DNA from: VXNE01 sp965217825 | Lineage (GTDB): Bacteria; Pseudomonadota; Gammaproteobacteria; Pseudomonadales; Azotimanducaceae | DNA length: 64,000 bases | Reading direction: 5' to 3' | Assembly (NCBI GenBank): GCA_965217825.1 | Contig: OZ244571.1 | Coordinates: 4,402,001 to 4,466,000 of the forward strand | Part shown: piece by piece, positions 53,627 through 63,606 of the stretch | How positions within the stretch are numbered: the first letter of the stretch is position 1 | How the letters are laid out: each line of letters begins with the position of its first letter | Position numbers and translations under genes: made by a program | The notes under the pieces: model-generated | Databases searched by the model: none | What the model saw: the letters and a program-made list of their open reading frames with translations, nothing else | What the model was told of the DNA's origin: nothing

Positions 53627-53671
53627 CGTCTTTGCTAAACACTGAAATTCTTATCCACCGCCACCGCTCGG

Positions 53672-54331
53672 CTACAGCGCCTCGGCACGCTCGGAAGTTT
53701 CGCCCGCGATCACTTCGCCCTTGAAGATCCAGACCTTGATGCCGATGATGCCGTAGGTGGTGCGGGCTTCCGCCGTCGCATAGTCAATGTCCGCCCGCAG
53801 CGTGTGCAACGGCACGCGACCTTCGTGATATACCTCCGAGCGCGCGATTTCAGCACCGTTCAATCGGCCCGCCACGCGCACCTTGATGCCCTTCGCGCCA
53901 AGACGCATGGCGTTCTGGATGACCCGCCGCATGGCGCGGCGATACTGCACGCGGCGCTCGAGTTGCTGCGCAACGTTCTGCGCGACGAGATACGCATCGG
54001 TCTCCGGCTTGCGCACCTCCTCCACGTTGATGTGTACCGGCACGCCCATGATCCGGTGCAGTTCGAACCGCAACCGCTCAACATCTTCGCCTTTCTTGCC
54101 GATCACGATGCCCGGGCGCGCGGTGTGAATCGTCACCCGCGCGGTTTGCGCCGGCCGCTCTATGTCAATACGGCTGACTGAAGCCTGTGCCAAGCGCTTG
54201 CCGAGGTACTCGCGAACCTTGAGATCGTTCAGCAGGTATTCGGCATACGTTTTCTTCTCCGCATACCAGACCGAACGGTGCTCGGCGACGATGCCGAGCC
54301 GAAAGCCTGTTGGACTAACTTTTTGACCCAT
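53672..54331 (-). CDS. rpsC: ribosomal protein S3
   Basis: 219 residues: MGQKVSPTGFRLGIVAEHRS, KH domain PGIVIGKKGEDVERLRFEL, RRVQYRRAMRRVIQNAMRLGAKGIKVRVAGRLNGAEIAR. Part of the mRNA entry channel. Confidence 0.97.
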   Translation of the reverse strand: MGQKVSPTGFRLGIVAEHRSVWYAEKKTYAEYLLNDLKVREYLGKRLAQASVSRIDIERPAQTARVTIHTARPGIVIGKKGEDVERLRFELHRIMGVPVHINVEEVRKPETDAYLVAQNVAQQLERRVQYRRAMRRVIQNAMRLGAKGIKVRVAGRLNGAEIARSEVYHEGRVPLHTLRADIDYATAEARTTYGIIGIKVWIFKGEVIAGETSERAEAL

Positions 54332-54355
54332 CTTCTCTCCTGATCCGACGCGCGC

Positions 54356-54697
54356 CTACGATTCTTCGTCATCCGTCACGGCGATGACGACGTGGCTGGT
54401 GCGCTTCAAGATACGATTGCCGCGCCCGCGCGCGCGGGGACGCATGCGTTTCATGGTTATACCTTCATCCACGCGAATTTCGCCAACCTTGAGTTCATCC
54501 ACGTCCGCGCCCTCATTGTGCTCGGCGTTGGCGATTGCCGATTCCAGCACCTTGGACACCAAAGCGGCCGCTTTCTGCGGGCTGAAAGCCAAGATGTTCA
54601 ACGCGTCTTCCACGGGCTGGCCGCGCACCTGGTCCGCGATCAAGCGGACTTTCTGCGGCGATATGCGCAGCGCCTTGGCCTGGGCAACAACTCGCAT
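54356..54697 (-). CDS. rplV: ribosomal protein L22
   Basis: 113 residues: MRVVAQAKALRISPQKVRLI, VLESAIANAEHNEGADVDEL and the tunnel loop MKRMRPRARGRGNRILKRTSHV. The loop is in the wild-type form, with no duplication of the kind linked to macrolide resistance. Confidence 0.97.
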   Translation of the reverse strand: MRVVAQAKALRISPQKVRLIADQVRGQPVEDALNILAFSPQKAAALVSKVLESAIANAEHNEGADVDELKVGEIRVDEGITMKRMRPRARGRGNRILKRTSHVVIAVTDDEES

Positions 54698-54699
54698 GG

Positions 54700-54975
54700 C
54701 TATCGCCTGGCCCGGCGATCACCCGCGTGACCGCGAAAAGTTCGCGTCGGCGCGAATTCGCCCAGTTTGTGGCCGACCATGTCGTCGGTGATGAACACGG
54801 GCACGTGCTGCCGACCGTTGTGCACGGCGATGGTCAGCCCCACCATTTCCGGAGAAATCATTGATCGCCGCGACCAGGTGCGGATCGCGCGCTTGTCTCC
54901 GCTTTGTTGCGCGGCGGCCACCTTCTTCGCCAAATGCAGGTCCACGAACGGTCCCTTGTGCAACGATCTCGGCAT
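54700..54975 (-). CDS. rpsS: ribosomal protein S19
   Basis: 91 residues from MPRSLHKGPFVDLHLAKKVA; an ATG four codons upstream is less likely. RTWSRRSMISPEMVGLTIAVHNGRQHVPVF and the final FRGHAGDRRARR are diagnostic. Forms a complex with S13. Confidence 0.96.
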   Translation of the reverse strand: MPRSLHKGPFVDLHLAKKVAAAQQSGDKRAIRTWSRRSMISPEMVGLTIAVHNGRQHVPVFITDDMVGHKLGEFAPTRTFRGHAGDRRARR

Positions 54976-54987
54976 CGTATTTGTCAC

Positions 54988-55821
54988 TTACCTCGCTCTG
55001 CTGCTTCGCCGACGCACGATCAGCGCGTCCGTGCGTTTGTTCGTGCGGGTCTTGTAGCCCTTGGTCGGCACGCCCCACGGAGTCACGGGGTGCCGTCCTC
55101 CCGAAGACCGGCCCTCTCCTCCGCCGTGCGGATGATCCACGGGATTCATGGCCACACCCCTAACCGTCGGCCTGCGTCCCCGCCAGCGCGCCGCTCCGGC
55201 TTTGCCCAGGGAGCGCAGGTTGTGCTCGCTGTTGCCGACCTCGCCCAGCGTCGCCCGGCATTCAGCCAACGCCCGACGCATTTCGCCCGACCGCAATCTA
55301 AGGGTCACGTAAGTTCCTTCCCGCGCGACAAGTTGGGCCGATGTCCCCGCGCTGCGCGCGAGTTGCGCGCCCTTGCCGGGCTTCAGTTCCACACAGTGAA
55401 TGACACTGCCGAGCGGGATGTTGCGCAACGCCAGGGCGTTGCCCGCGCGGATAGGCGCGTTGCTGCCGGACATCAACTCGTCTCCCGCCCGCACCCCTCG
55501 GGGCGCGACGATGTATCGGCGTTCCCCATCAGCATACTTCAGGAGGGCCAGGTTTCCACTGCGATTCGGGTCGTATTCCAAGTGTTCGACGATTGCCCTG
55601 ACATTGTCCTTGTCGCGCCGAAAGTCGATCTTGCGGTAGAAACGTTTGTGGCCGCCCCCGCGATGCCGCGTGGTGATGCGTCCGTTGGCATTCCGCCCGC
55701 CCGACTTCTTTGCGGGTTGCAGCAGCGGCTTGTACGGCCCACCGCGATGCAAAGACGCGTCCACGACCTTGATGACAAACCGCCGGCCCGGAGAGGTTGG
55801 TCTTGCTTTGACAACGGCCAT
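54988..55821 (-). CDS. rplB: ribosomal protein L2
   Basis: 277 residues: RFVIKVVDASLHRGGPYKPLL, RHRGGGHKRFYRKIDFRRDK and the catalytic-centre region TVRGVAMNPVDHPHGGGEGRSSGGRHPVTPWG containing the conserved His. Needed for subunit joining and peptidyl transfer. Confidence 0.97.
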   Translation of the reverse strand: MAVVKARPTSPGRRFVIKVVDASLHRGGPYKPLLQPAKKSGGRNANGRITTRHRGGGHKRFYRKIDFRRDKDNVRAIVEHLEYDPNRSGNLALLKYADGERRYIVAPRGVRAGDELMSGSNAPIRAGNALALRNIPLGSVIHCVELKPGKGAQLARSAGTSAQLVAREGTYVTLRLRSGEMRRALAECRATLGEVGNSEHNLRSLGKAGAARWRGRRPTVRGVAMNPVDHPHGGGEGRSSGGRHPVTPWGVPTKGYKTRTNKRTDALIVRRRSSRAR

Positions 55822-55824
55822 GCC

Positions 55825-56124
55825 CTAGCGCTCCGCCACAAAGTCGATTTCGTCGCCGGAAGCCAAGCGGACGTAGGCTTTCTTCCAGTCCTTCTTGCGC
55901 GAGACGCCTCGACGCCAGTTGCGCTTCACCTTGCCTTTTTGGTTCAGCGTTGTGACGTTGACGACGGTCACGCCAAAAATCGACTCCACCGCCTCCTTGA
56001 TCTCCGGTTTCGTCGCATCGGTGGCAACCTTGAATGCATATCCGTTGCTCAGGTCCCCGATACTCGCCGCTTTCTCGGTGCTATGCGGCTCCCGGAGCAC
56101 CTCGTACTTGCGTTCTTCGTTCAT
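55825..56124 (-). CDS. rplW: ribosomal protein L23
   Basis: 99 residues: YEVLREPHSTEKAASIGDLS, YAFKVATDATKPEIKEAVESIFGVTVVNVTTLNQKGK. Docking site for trigger factor and SRP at the tunnel exit; 4-bp overlap with rplD. Confidence 0.96.
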   Translation of the reverse strand: MNEERKYEVLREPHSTEKAASIGDLSNGYAFKVATDATKPEIKEAVESIFGVTVVNVTTLNQKGKVKRNWRRGVSRKKDWKKAYVRLASGDEIDFVAER

Positions 56125-56726
56125 GCGAGGGCCGCTTCAAGCTTCTTTAGCGCATCCGCCGTGATGAGCACCTTGTCGTGGCGCAACAAGCTCACCGGAT
56201 CGACGGCAGGCACATCGCGCACGTCAACACCCTTCAGGTTGCGCGCCGCCAGATAAAGGTTCTCATCGACGTTTTCGGCGATGATCAGAACGTTCGAGAG
56301 GTTGAGGGTTGCAAGTTTTTGGAGAAGGGCTTTGGTTTTGGGCGCGTCGACTTCGATCCCGGCAGCGACAATGAGACAGTCCTGCCGGACCAGTTCGGAG
56401 ACGATACAGCGCATCGCTCCCTGGTACATCTTGCGGTTTACTTTTTGCGAATGGTCCTGCGGCTTCGCCGCAAATGTCCGCCCGCCGCCGCGCCAAATCG
56501 GGCTGCGGATGGATCCGGCGCGCGCGCGACCGGTACCTTTCTGGCGATGAGGCTTGCGGCCACCACCGCGCACTTCCGCGCGCGTCTTTTGCGCGCGCGA
56601 TCCACTGCGCCCGCCGGCGAGATACGCGACCACGACCTGATGCACGAGCGCCTCGTTGAAGTCCTTGGCGAACGTCGCGTCCGACACCTCGATCATGCCG
56701 CCGCTGCTATTCAGAGAAAGTTGCAT
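56121..56726 (-). CDS. rplD: ribosomal protein L4
   Basis: 201 residues from MQLSLNSSGGMIEVSDATFA. The tunnel loop region GGGRKPHRQKGTGRARAGSIRSPIWRGGG is present. In E. coli L4 represses the S10 operon by attenuation in the rpsJ leader; the terminator after rpsJ here makes a changed circuit worth considering. Confidence 0.96.
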   Translation of the reverse strand: MQLSLNSSGGMIEVSDATFAKDFNEALVHQVVVAYLAGGRSGSRAQKTRAEVRGGGRKPHRQKGTGRARAGSIRSPIWRGGGRTFAAKPQDHSQKVNRKMYQGAMRCIVSELVRQDCLIVAAGIEVDAPKTKALLQKLATLNLSNVLIIAENVDENLYLAARNLKGVDVRDVPAVDPVSLLRHDKVLITADALKKLEAALA

Positions 56727-56745
56727 GCCGAAGGTCCCGCGCCGC

Positions 56746-57399
56746 TCAAGCGGTTCCACCAGCGGCCTTGACCGCCGGCCTGACACAGACATCGCCCCCG
56801 GCCGGCCCCGGCACCGCGCCCTTGACAAATAGCAGATTGCGCTCGACATCCACCCGAATGATCGTCAGGTTTTGAGTCGTGACGCGTTCAGCGCCCATGT
56901 GCCCAGCCATCTTCTTGCCCCTGAAGACGCGTCCCGGCGTCTGACACTGGCCGATAGACCCCGGGGCGCGATGCGCGCCGGAGTTGCCGTGGCTCCATCC
57001 TTGCGCCCCGAACTTCCATCGCTTGATAACGCCCGCATAGCCCTTGCCCTTGGAAACCGCGGAAACGTCGACCTTTTGCCCCGCCTCAAACTGGTCCGCA
57101 TTGAATTCGGTTCCGGTGCCGATTGCTGCGTCCGGCGCTTCGCTGAGACGGAATTCCCACAATCCTCTGCCAGCGACCGAACTGGCCTTGGCAAAGTGCC
57201 CGGCCATCGGTTTCGTGACGCGACTCGGCTTGGCGGAGCCCGTTGTAATCTGCACCGCGTGGTAGCCGTCCGATTCCGGCGTCTTGACCTGCGTTACGCG
57301 GTTCGCCTCCACGGAAATGACCGTCACCGGGACGGACGCGCCCTCCTCGGCAAACAGCCGAGTCATTCCGCTCTTTTTTCCTACGACGCCAATCGCCAT
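56746..57399 (-). CDS. rplC: ribosomal protein L3
   Basis: 217 residues from MAIGVVGKKSGMTRLFAEEG, with the PTC-reaching loop GAQGWSHGNSGAHRAPGSIGQCQTPGRVFRGKKMAGHMG, whose Gln is the usual methylation site. The open frame upstream (to 57558) is not coding; it contains the terminator. Confidence 0.97.
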   Translation of the reverse strand: MAIGVVGKKSGMTRLFAEEGASVPVTVISVEANRVTQVKTPESDGYHAVQITTGSAKPSRVTKPMAGHFAKASSVAGRGLWEFRLSEAPDAAIGTGTEFNADQFEAGQKVDVSAVSKGKGYAGVIKRWKFGAQGWSHGNSGAHRAPGSIGQCQTPGRVFRGKKMAGHMGAERVTTQNLTIIRVDVERNLLFVKGAVPGPAGGDVCVRPAVKAAGGTA

Positions 57400-57532
57400 T
57401 CTCAACAAATTCTCCGGATCGCGGAATCCCCTGGCGGATTCAGGTAACCCGCTCGGCGTTTCCCCGCCGACTGGCTCCCCATCCGCCGCTGCCCGCCAAG
57501 GCAGCCGCAGTGACGGCGTTCGCGCCGCCCAG

Positions 57533-57567
57533 AAAAAACGCCGCTCGACCTGGGTCAAAGCGGCGTT
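57533..57567 (-). terminator. intrinsic terminator between rpsJ and rplC
   Basis: On the minus strand AACGCCGCT (57567-57559) pairs perfectly with AGCGGCGTT (57545-57537), loop of 13 bases, followed by TTTTTT ending at 57533. The hairpin starts 2 bp after the rpsJ stop codon. Confidence 0.85.
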
Positions 57568-57569
57568 AC

Positions 57570-57896
57570 CTAGTTCAAACTGATCTGCACCTCTACACCC
57601 GCAGCGAGATCGAGCCGCATCAACGCGTCTACGGTCTTCTCCGTGGGTTCAACAATATCGAGCAGCCGTTTATGCGTGCGAATCTCGTATTGATCCCGCG
57701 CGTCCTTGTTGACGTGCGGCGAGATCAGCACGGTATAGCGCTCCTTTCGGGTCGGCAACGGAATCGGACCAAGCACCTGCGCGCCGGTACGCTTCGCCGT
57801 ATCGACGATTTCCTCTGCGGACACATCGATCAGACGATGATCGAAGGCCTTCAGGCGTATCCGTATGCGCTGGTTCTGAACCACGAGACTCCCCAA
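57570..57896 (-). CDS. rpsJ: ribosomal protein S10
   Basis: 108 residues (or 104 from the internal GTG): QNQRIRIRLKAFDHRLIDVS, GPIPLPTRKERYTVLISPHVNKDARDQYEIRTHKRLLDI. Also NusE, partner of NusB in antitermination. It is followed at once by an intrinsic terminator, unlike the usual direct run into rplC. Confidence 0.97.
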   Translation of the reverse strand: MGSLVVQNQRIRIRLKAFDHRLIDVSAEEIVDTAKRTGAQVLGPIPLPTRKERYTVLISPHVNKDARDQYEIRTHKRLLDIVEPTEKTVDALMRLDLAAGVEVQISLN

Positions 57897-58202
57897 GCTT
57901 CAGTCGGTTGCCGTCCAACTGTTTGTGTTCTTTCCGGCTGTTGTTCGGCCGCTTTTCCGGCCCTTGGGCTGTTGTTGCGACTGTTGCAATGCGCTCTTCC
58001 GCCACCCTGCACGCGTTGCATTCATCGCGACGATGCCCTTCCCTGCAAAAAACCGAGGCGCAACACACACCTCCCGCCAACAGGAAGCCGCGCACTATAC
58101 GCGCGAACCCCGTTCAGGGCAATTCTATTTCGCCGCCTATCGCTGTACGCGGACTTGCGTGGGAGCACAATACCGCGCCCGCCGCGACGGTCTTTGTTGC
58201 CG
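57897..58202 (-). promoter_or_regulatory. S10 leader region with candidate sigma-70 promoter
   Basis: On the minus strand TTGCCC (58122-58117), 17 bases, TATAGT (58099-58094) forms a plausible promoter, giving a leader of about 190 nt before rpsJ, comparable to the E. coli S10 leader. The leader contains a GGCCG/CGGCC hairpin with an AAAA-containing loop near 57950. No gene is visible in this stretch. Confidence 0.45.
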
Positions 58203-58450
58203 TAGCCCGCATATCTAACCAAGCCGCTTGTCGAGTCACTGAATGGCATTATGTTTCACTCAGCTACGTCCACTTTTTGGAGGTTCTACGCGGTACAGAC
58301 TGCGCTGGCTGCGCCCTCGCTGGTCTTTTGCCCGCGTGCGCGCACGTGCTCGCTCCACCATAAGGCATGGCTATGCTTCCGCTCGCGAGCACGCTCACGC
58401 GGGCAAAATCCTGCGCGATCATCGCTGCCCTTAGTGAGATATGCGGGCTA
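58203..58450. repeat. MITE-like palindromic element with TAGCCCGCATATCT ends
   Basis: TAGCCCGCATATCTAAC at 58203-58219 is inverted at 58434-58450 with one mismatch. Inside, a second inverted pair (arms ~58326-58353 and 58385-58408, core TTTTGCCCGCGTG) forms a large hairpin. No ORF. The right end supplies the TAG stop of the TetR gene. Related single ends occur at 60256-60276 and 62505-62524. Confidence 0.6.
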
Positions 58451-59137
58451 GCTGTCGCCCTGGCGCAAGTACTCGACAGCGGGTTCATCGCTATCCGACT
58501 CCGGCTCTTCCGGGGGCTTGGCTTGACCCGCGCTGACGACCAACGACGGCACGACAAAGTCCTTCAACATCTCGCGCAGACGAAATTCATTGCCCGCGAA
58601 AGGAAAGTTGACCGTCTGCAACGACATCACGATGAACATGCACCATTCCACGTACCTGTGGAGCGTGATGCCTTCCCGCAAACGCCCCATTCGGCGGGCC
58701 CGCTCGAACGTCGTGCGCGAGCACGCCATTGCCGCGTTGAAACAGGCAGCGAGCGATTCGTCGATCCGCTCGTATAGCTGTCGGCTGTTGTTCGCGAAGA
58801 GCAACTTCAAGGCCGGGCGACGGCGCAACTGACGAAAGAACCAGGAGATGTCCTCGACGATCTGTTCCTCCAGGCTGGCATGTGCATACGTTTGCGTCTC
58901 GAAATCCGCCATCAGCGCATGAAAGTCCCGGATCACCGCCTGATTCAACACGTCGTCGGCGTCCTTGAAATACCGGTAGAAAGTCGTGCGGCCCAACCGC
59001 GCCCGCTTGATGATCGCGCTGACCGTCGTGTTCTCCGCGCCCTGGCTCAGATACAGCGTCACCGCCGAATCAAGGATGGTCCGTCGCGTGTCCTTGGCTC
59101 GCGCTTGCAGGCGACCGAGCCCGAATTTGGTACGCAT
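58448..59137 (-). CDS. TetR/AcrR family transcriptional regulator
   Basis: 229 residues from MRTKFGLGRLQARAKDTRRT. The N-terminal HTH is DSAVTLYLSQGAENTTVSAIIKRARLGRTTFYRYFKD, followed by an all-helical ligand domain and a Glu/Asp/Ser-rich tail that ends in the palindromic element. It is divergent from the Rieske oxygenase gene, 139 bp away, and probably controls it; the ligand is unknown. This gene sits where tuf would be expected. Confidence 0.85.
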   Translation of the reverse strand: MRTKFGLGRLQARAKDTRRTILDSAVTLYLSQGAENTTVSAIIKRARLGRTTFYRYFKDADDVLNQAVIRDFHALMADFETQTYAHASLEEQIVEDISWFFRQLRRRPALKLLFANNSRQLYERIDESLAACFNAAMACSRTTFERARRMGRLREGITLHRYVEWCMFIVMSLQTVNFPFAGNEFRLREMLKDFVVPSLVVSAGQAKPPEEPESDSDEPAVEYLRQGDS

Positions 59138-59276
59138 ACGCACACAAACTACCAAATGACCAGGGCTTTCTCTACTTGGCCCGCCATTGCCCCCGCCTCG
59201 CCCGAGGCCCGCTCGCCAACCACCCGACCCCATACGGGGATGCCCGTTCCGAACTCACCCAGTCTCGGCATGCCGA

Positions 59277-60323
59277 ATGGAACAACAACACGTGACGGCG
59301 GCATTCTGTCCGCATCTCGGCGCCCACATCGGATACGGCGGCAGGGTGGAGGGTAACGCGATCATCTGCCCGTTCCACGGCTGGCGGTTCGACGGCGAGG
59401 GGGTTTGCATGAGCGTGCCCTACGCCCGCGCGATACCTCGACGGGCCGCGAATGGGCCGTGCCTGTACAGCTATCCGGTAGAGGAACGGAACCGGATGAT
59501 ATGGGCTTGGCATCATCCGCGGCGTGTGCCGCCATTGTTCGACCTTGACGATGTTCCCGAACTGGCCGATCCGGACTGGAGCGAGCCCACGCGCTACGAG
59601 TGGGAGGTGAATGCTCCGATACAGGAATCTGGGGAAAACGCAGTGGACGTCGCGCACTTCGTGGCTGTACACGGCGCGCAAGACATGCCCGATGCCAAAG
59701 TCACCCTCGACGGTCACCGTCGCGATACCGAATTGACCCTCCTTGCGCCCGCCACAGACGACAAGGGCAATATCGACTTGACCAGAACGGAGAACATCCA
59801 TCTCGTCACGCGGAGCTGCGGACCGGGCATGAGCATTCAGACTTTCGACCTGGGGGCCAAGACGGTCATGCTCGGGACGATGACCCCCATCACCCCGGCC
59901 AGGATGAAGCTATGCTTCGCCTTTACCAAGCGACTGGATACTCCCGCCCGATTCAAACCACTGGTCGATGGCCTGGTCGCCGAAGTCGTCCGCCAAGTGG
60001 GGCAGGACATACCGATCTGGGAAAACAAGGTGTTCCGCGAGGCGCCGATACTCTGTGACGGCGATGGGCCGATCGCCAAGTATCGCCGATGGTTCAGCCA
60101 GTTCTACGACAACGCCGACTCGCCTGGCCCGGAGACTTCGCCGAGTCGCTTGCGGAGCGAACAAATATCACTTGTGTTCAATCGGGTTCGCCAGCAGGTG
60201 CGTCAGTCTTTCAGATACCCTGCGTGGGCAAAACCCGGCGCGATCGTCGCGGTCGTTGGTGAAATATTCGGGTTGAGGCCCCCGGCACGAGTGCGTTCTT
60301 CGACCGCACCCCGCAGAGAATAA
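59277..60323 (+). CDS. Rieske non-haem iron oxygenase, N-terminally short
   Basis: 348 residues from ATG 59277. Rieske ligands are C11-x-H13 and C31-x2-H34 (AFCPHLGAHIG, CPFHGWRFD). The catalytic iron region is ESGENAVDVAHFVAVHGA (conserved Asn/Asp and two His). This pattern resembles KshA/cholesterol-desaturase-type monooxygenases. Intact relatives have about 40-60 residues before the first Cys; only 10 are found here, and no upstream continuation is convincing in any frame, so the fold may be damaged. The C-terminal coding region contains one of the ATAT-type motifs. Confidence 0.7.
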   Translation: MEQQHVTAAFCPHLGAHIGYGGRVEGNAIICPFHGWRFDGEGVCMSVPYARAIPRRAANGPCLYSYPVEERNRMIWAWHHPRRVPPLFDLDDVPELADPDWSEPTRYEWEVNAPIQESGENAVDVAHFVAVHGAQDMPDAKVTLDGHRRDTELTLLAPATDDKGNIDLTRTENIHLVTRSCGPGMSIQTFDLGAKTVMLGTMTPITPARMKLCFAFTKRLDTPARFKPLVDGLVAEVVRQVGQDIPIWENKVFREAPILCDGDGPIAKYRRWFSQFYDNADSPGPETSPSRLRSEQISLVFNRVRQQVRQSFRYPAWAKPGAIVAVVGEIFGLRPPARVRSSTAPRRE

Positions 60324-60353
60324 GCGCCGCTCAACCGTTGAGCCGCAATCGCC

Positions 60354-62444
<2,091 letters not shown>

Positions 62445-62521
62445 TGCACATCTCCAATGCGCTGTCGAGAACGGCGCCCCGACAGCATCGCGTCAGTAAA
62501 TTTGCTGGTGAAATATCCCGG

Positions 62522-62992
62522 CTAGAACCGGTAGTGCGAGAATGCCCTGTTCGCTTCCGCCATGCGGTGCGTATCCTCGCGTCTTCTAACCGCGGAGCCC
62601 CGACCCTCCGCCGCGTCCATCAGTTCTCCGGCCAACCGCGCCGCCATGGATTTCTCACGACGCGCGCGCGCGCTGTCCACCAGCCAGCGCATGGCCAGCG
62701 CCTGGCGCCGGGATGGCCTGACCTCAACGGGAACCTGGTAGGTCGCACCGCCGACCCTGCGGGACTTGACTTCGACAAACGGTGCTACGGTTTCCAGCGC
62801 CTTTTCAAATGTTTCAACCGGATCAGAGTGCTCCCTTTGCTCGATTCGCGACAAAGCCCCGTAAACGATGCCTTCAGCGACAGACTTCTTGCCGCTGACC
62901 ATCACATGGTTGATGAACTTCGCTACGGTCTGGTTGTGATATTTGGGGTCCGGGAGAATTGCCCGTTTGGCGACGACCCTTCGTCTCGGCAT
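62522..62992 (-). CDS. rpsG: ribosomal protein S7
   Basis: 156 residues: MPRRRVVAKRAILPDPKYHN, VAKFINHVMVSGKKSVAEGIVYGAL, the loop GGATYQVPVEVRPSRRQALAMRWLVDSAR. Assembly initiator of the 30S head. Its TAG stop coincides with one end of the TAGCCsG-ATAT motif (62505-62524). Confidence 0.97.
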   Translation of the reverse strand: MPRRRVVAKRAILPDPKYHNQTVAKFINHVMVSGKKSVAEGIVYGALSRIEQREHSDPVETFEKALETVAPFVEVKSRRVGGATYQVPVEVRPSRRQALAMRWLVDSARARREKSMAARLAGELMDAAEGRGSAVRRREDTHRMAEANRAFSHYRF

Positions 62993-63135
62993 CTCATGCC
63001 TCCATGTTGCTCATGCTCGCCCCGCCACATTTGCCTTGCGATCCTCGGGAGGACCTATTCGAACCCACGGCCGATATCCAATAGCGAGCAATCAGTTTTT
63101 GCGATTGCAGCCATCGCGCCGCGATTCGCCGGAAA

Positions 63136-63507
63136 TTACTTTGGTCGCTTTGCCCCGTATTTTGAGCGGCCACGCCGCCGTTCGGCCACGCCAGATGTGT
63201 CCAGGGTACCCCTGATCGTATGGTAGCGAACGCCGGGAAGATCCTTGACGCGTCCACCCCGAATGAGCACGACCGAGTGTTCCTGCAGGTTGTGACCCTC
63301 GCCGCCGATATAGGAATTGACCTCGTAGCCGTTCGTCAGACGCACACGGCAGACCTTCCGCAGGGCGGAGTTCGGTTTGCGCGGCGTAGTCGTGTAGACG
63401 CGGGTACAGACGCCGCGCTTCTGCGGCGACGCCTGCAGCGCCGGCACGATGCTCTTCGATTGACGCCGCTTGCGCGGTTTGCGAACCAATTGGCTGATAG
63501 TCGCCAT
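63136..63507 (-). CDS. rpsL: ribosomal protein S12
   Basis: 123 residues: MATISQLVRKPRKRRQSKSI, TTTPRKPNSALRKVCRVRLTNG, GGRVKDLPGVRYHTIRGTLD. The Lys positions linked to streptomycin resistance (in TPRKPN and GRVKDL) are wild type. First gene of the str operon. Confidence 0.97.
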   Translation of the reverse strand: MATISQLVRKPRKRRQSKSIVPALQASPQKRGVCTRVYTTTPRKPNSALRKVCRVRLTNGYEVNSYIGGEGHNLQEHSVVLIRGGRVKDLPGVRYHTIRGTLDTSGVAERRRGRSKYGAKRPK

Positions 63508-63577
63508 GCGTTGTCCAGGTACTCCATCCCTCGAGACGCATCCGCACACACGGACGCCCAACCCCAAGGGGCGCGGT

Positions 63578-63606
63578 ATTCTATGCATGCGCGCCGGTAG
63601 CATCAA
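63578..63606 (-). promoter_or_regulatory. candidate sigma-70 promoter of the str operon
   Basis: On the minus strand TTGATG (63606-63601), 17 bases, TAGAAT (63583-63578). It lies about 70 bp before the rpsL ATG, and its -35 overlaps the stop of the upstream permease gene. Confidence 0.6.

Noticed and set aside
57400..57558. N-terminal extension of L3
   Set aside because: The open frame crosses an intrinsic terminator, and L3 proteins begin MAIGVVGKK at 57399.
57897..58447. tRNA or other RNA gene in the 550-bp gap before rpsJ
   Set aside because: No cloverleaf or T-loop consensus could be seen; the gap is explained by the S10 leader and a palindromic element.
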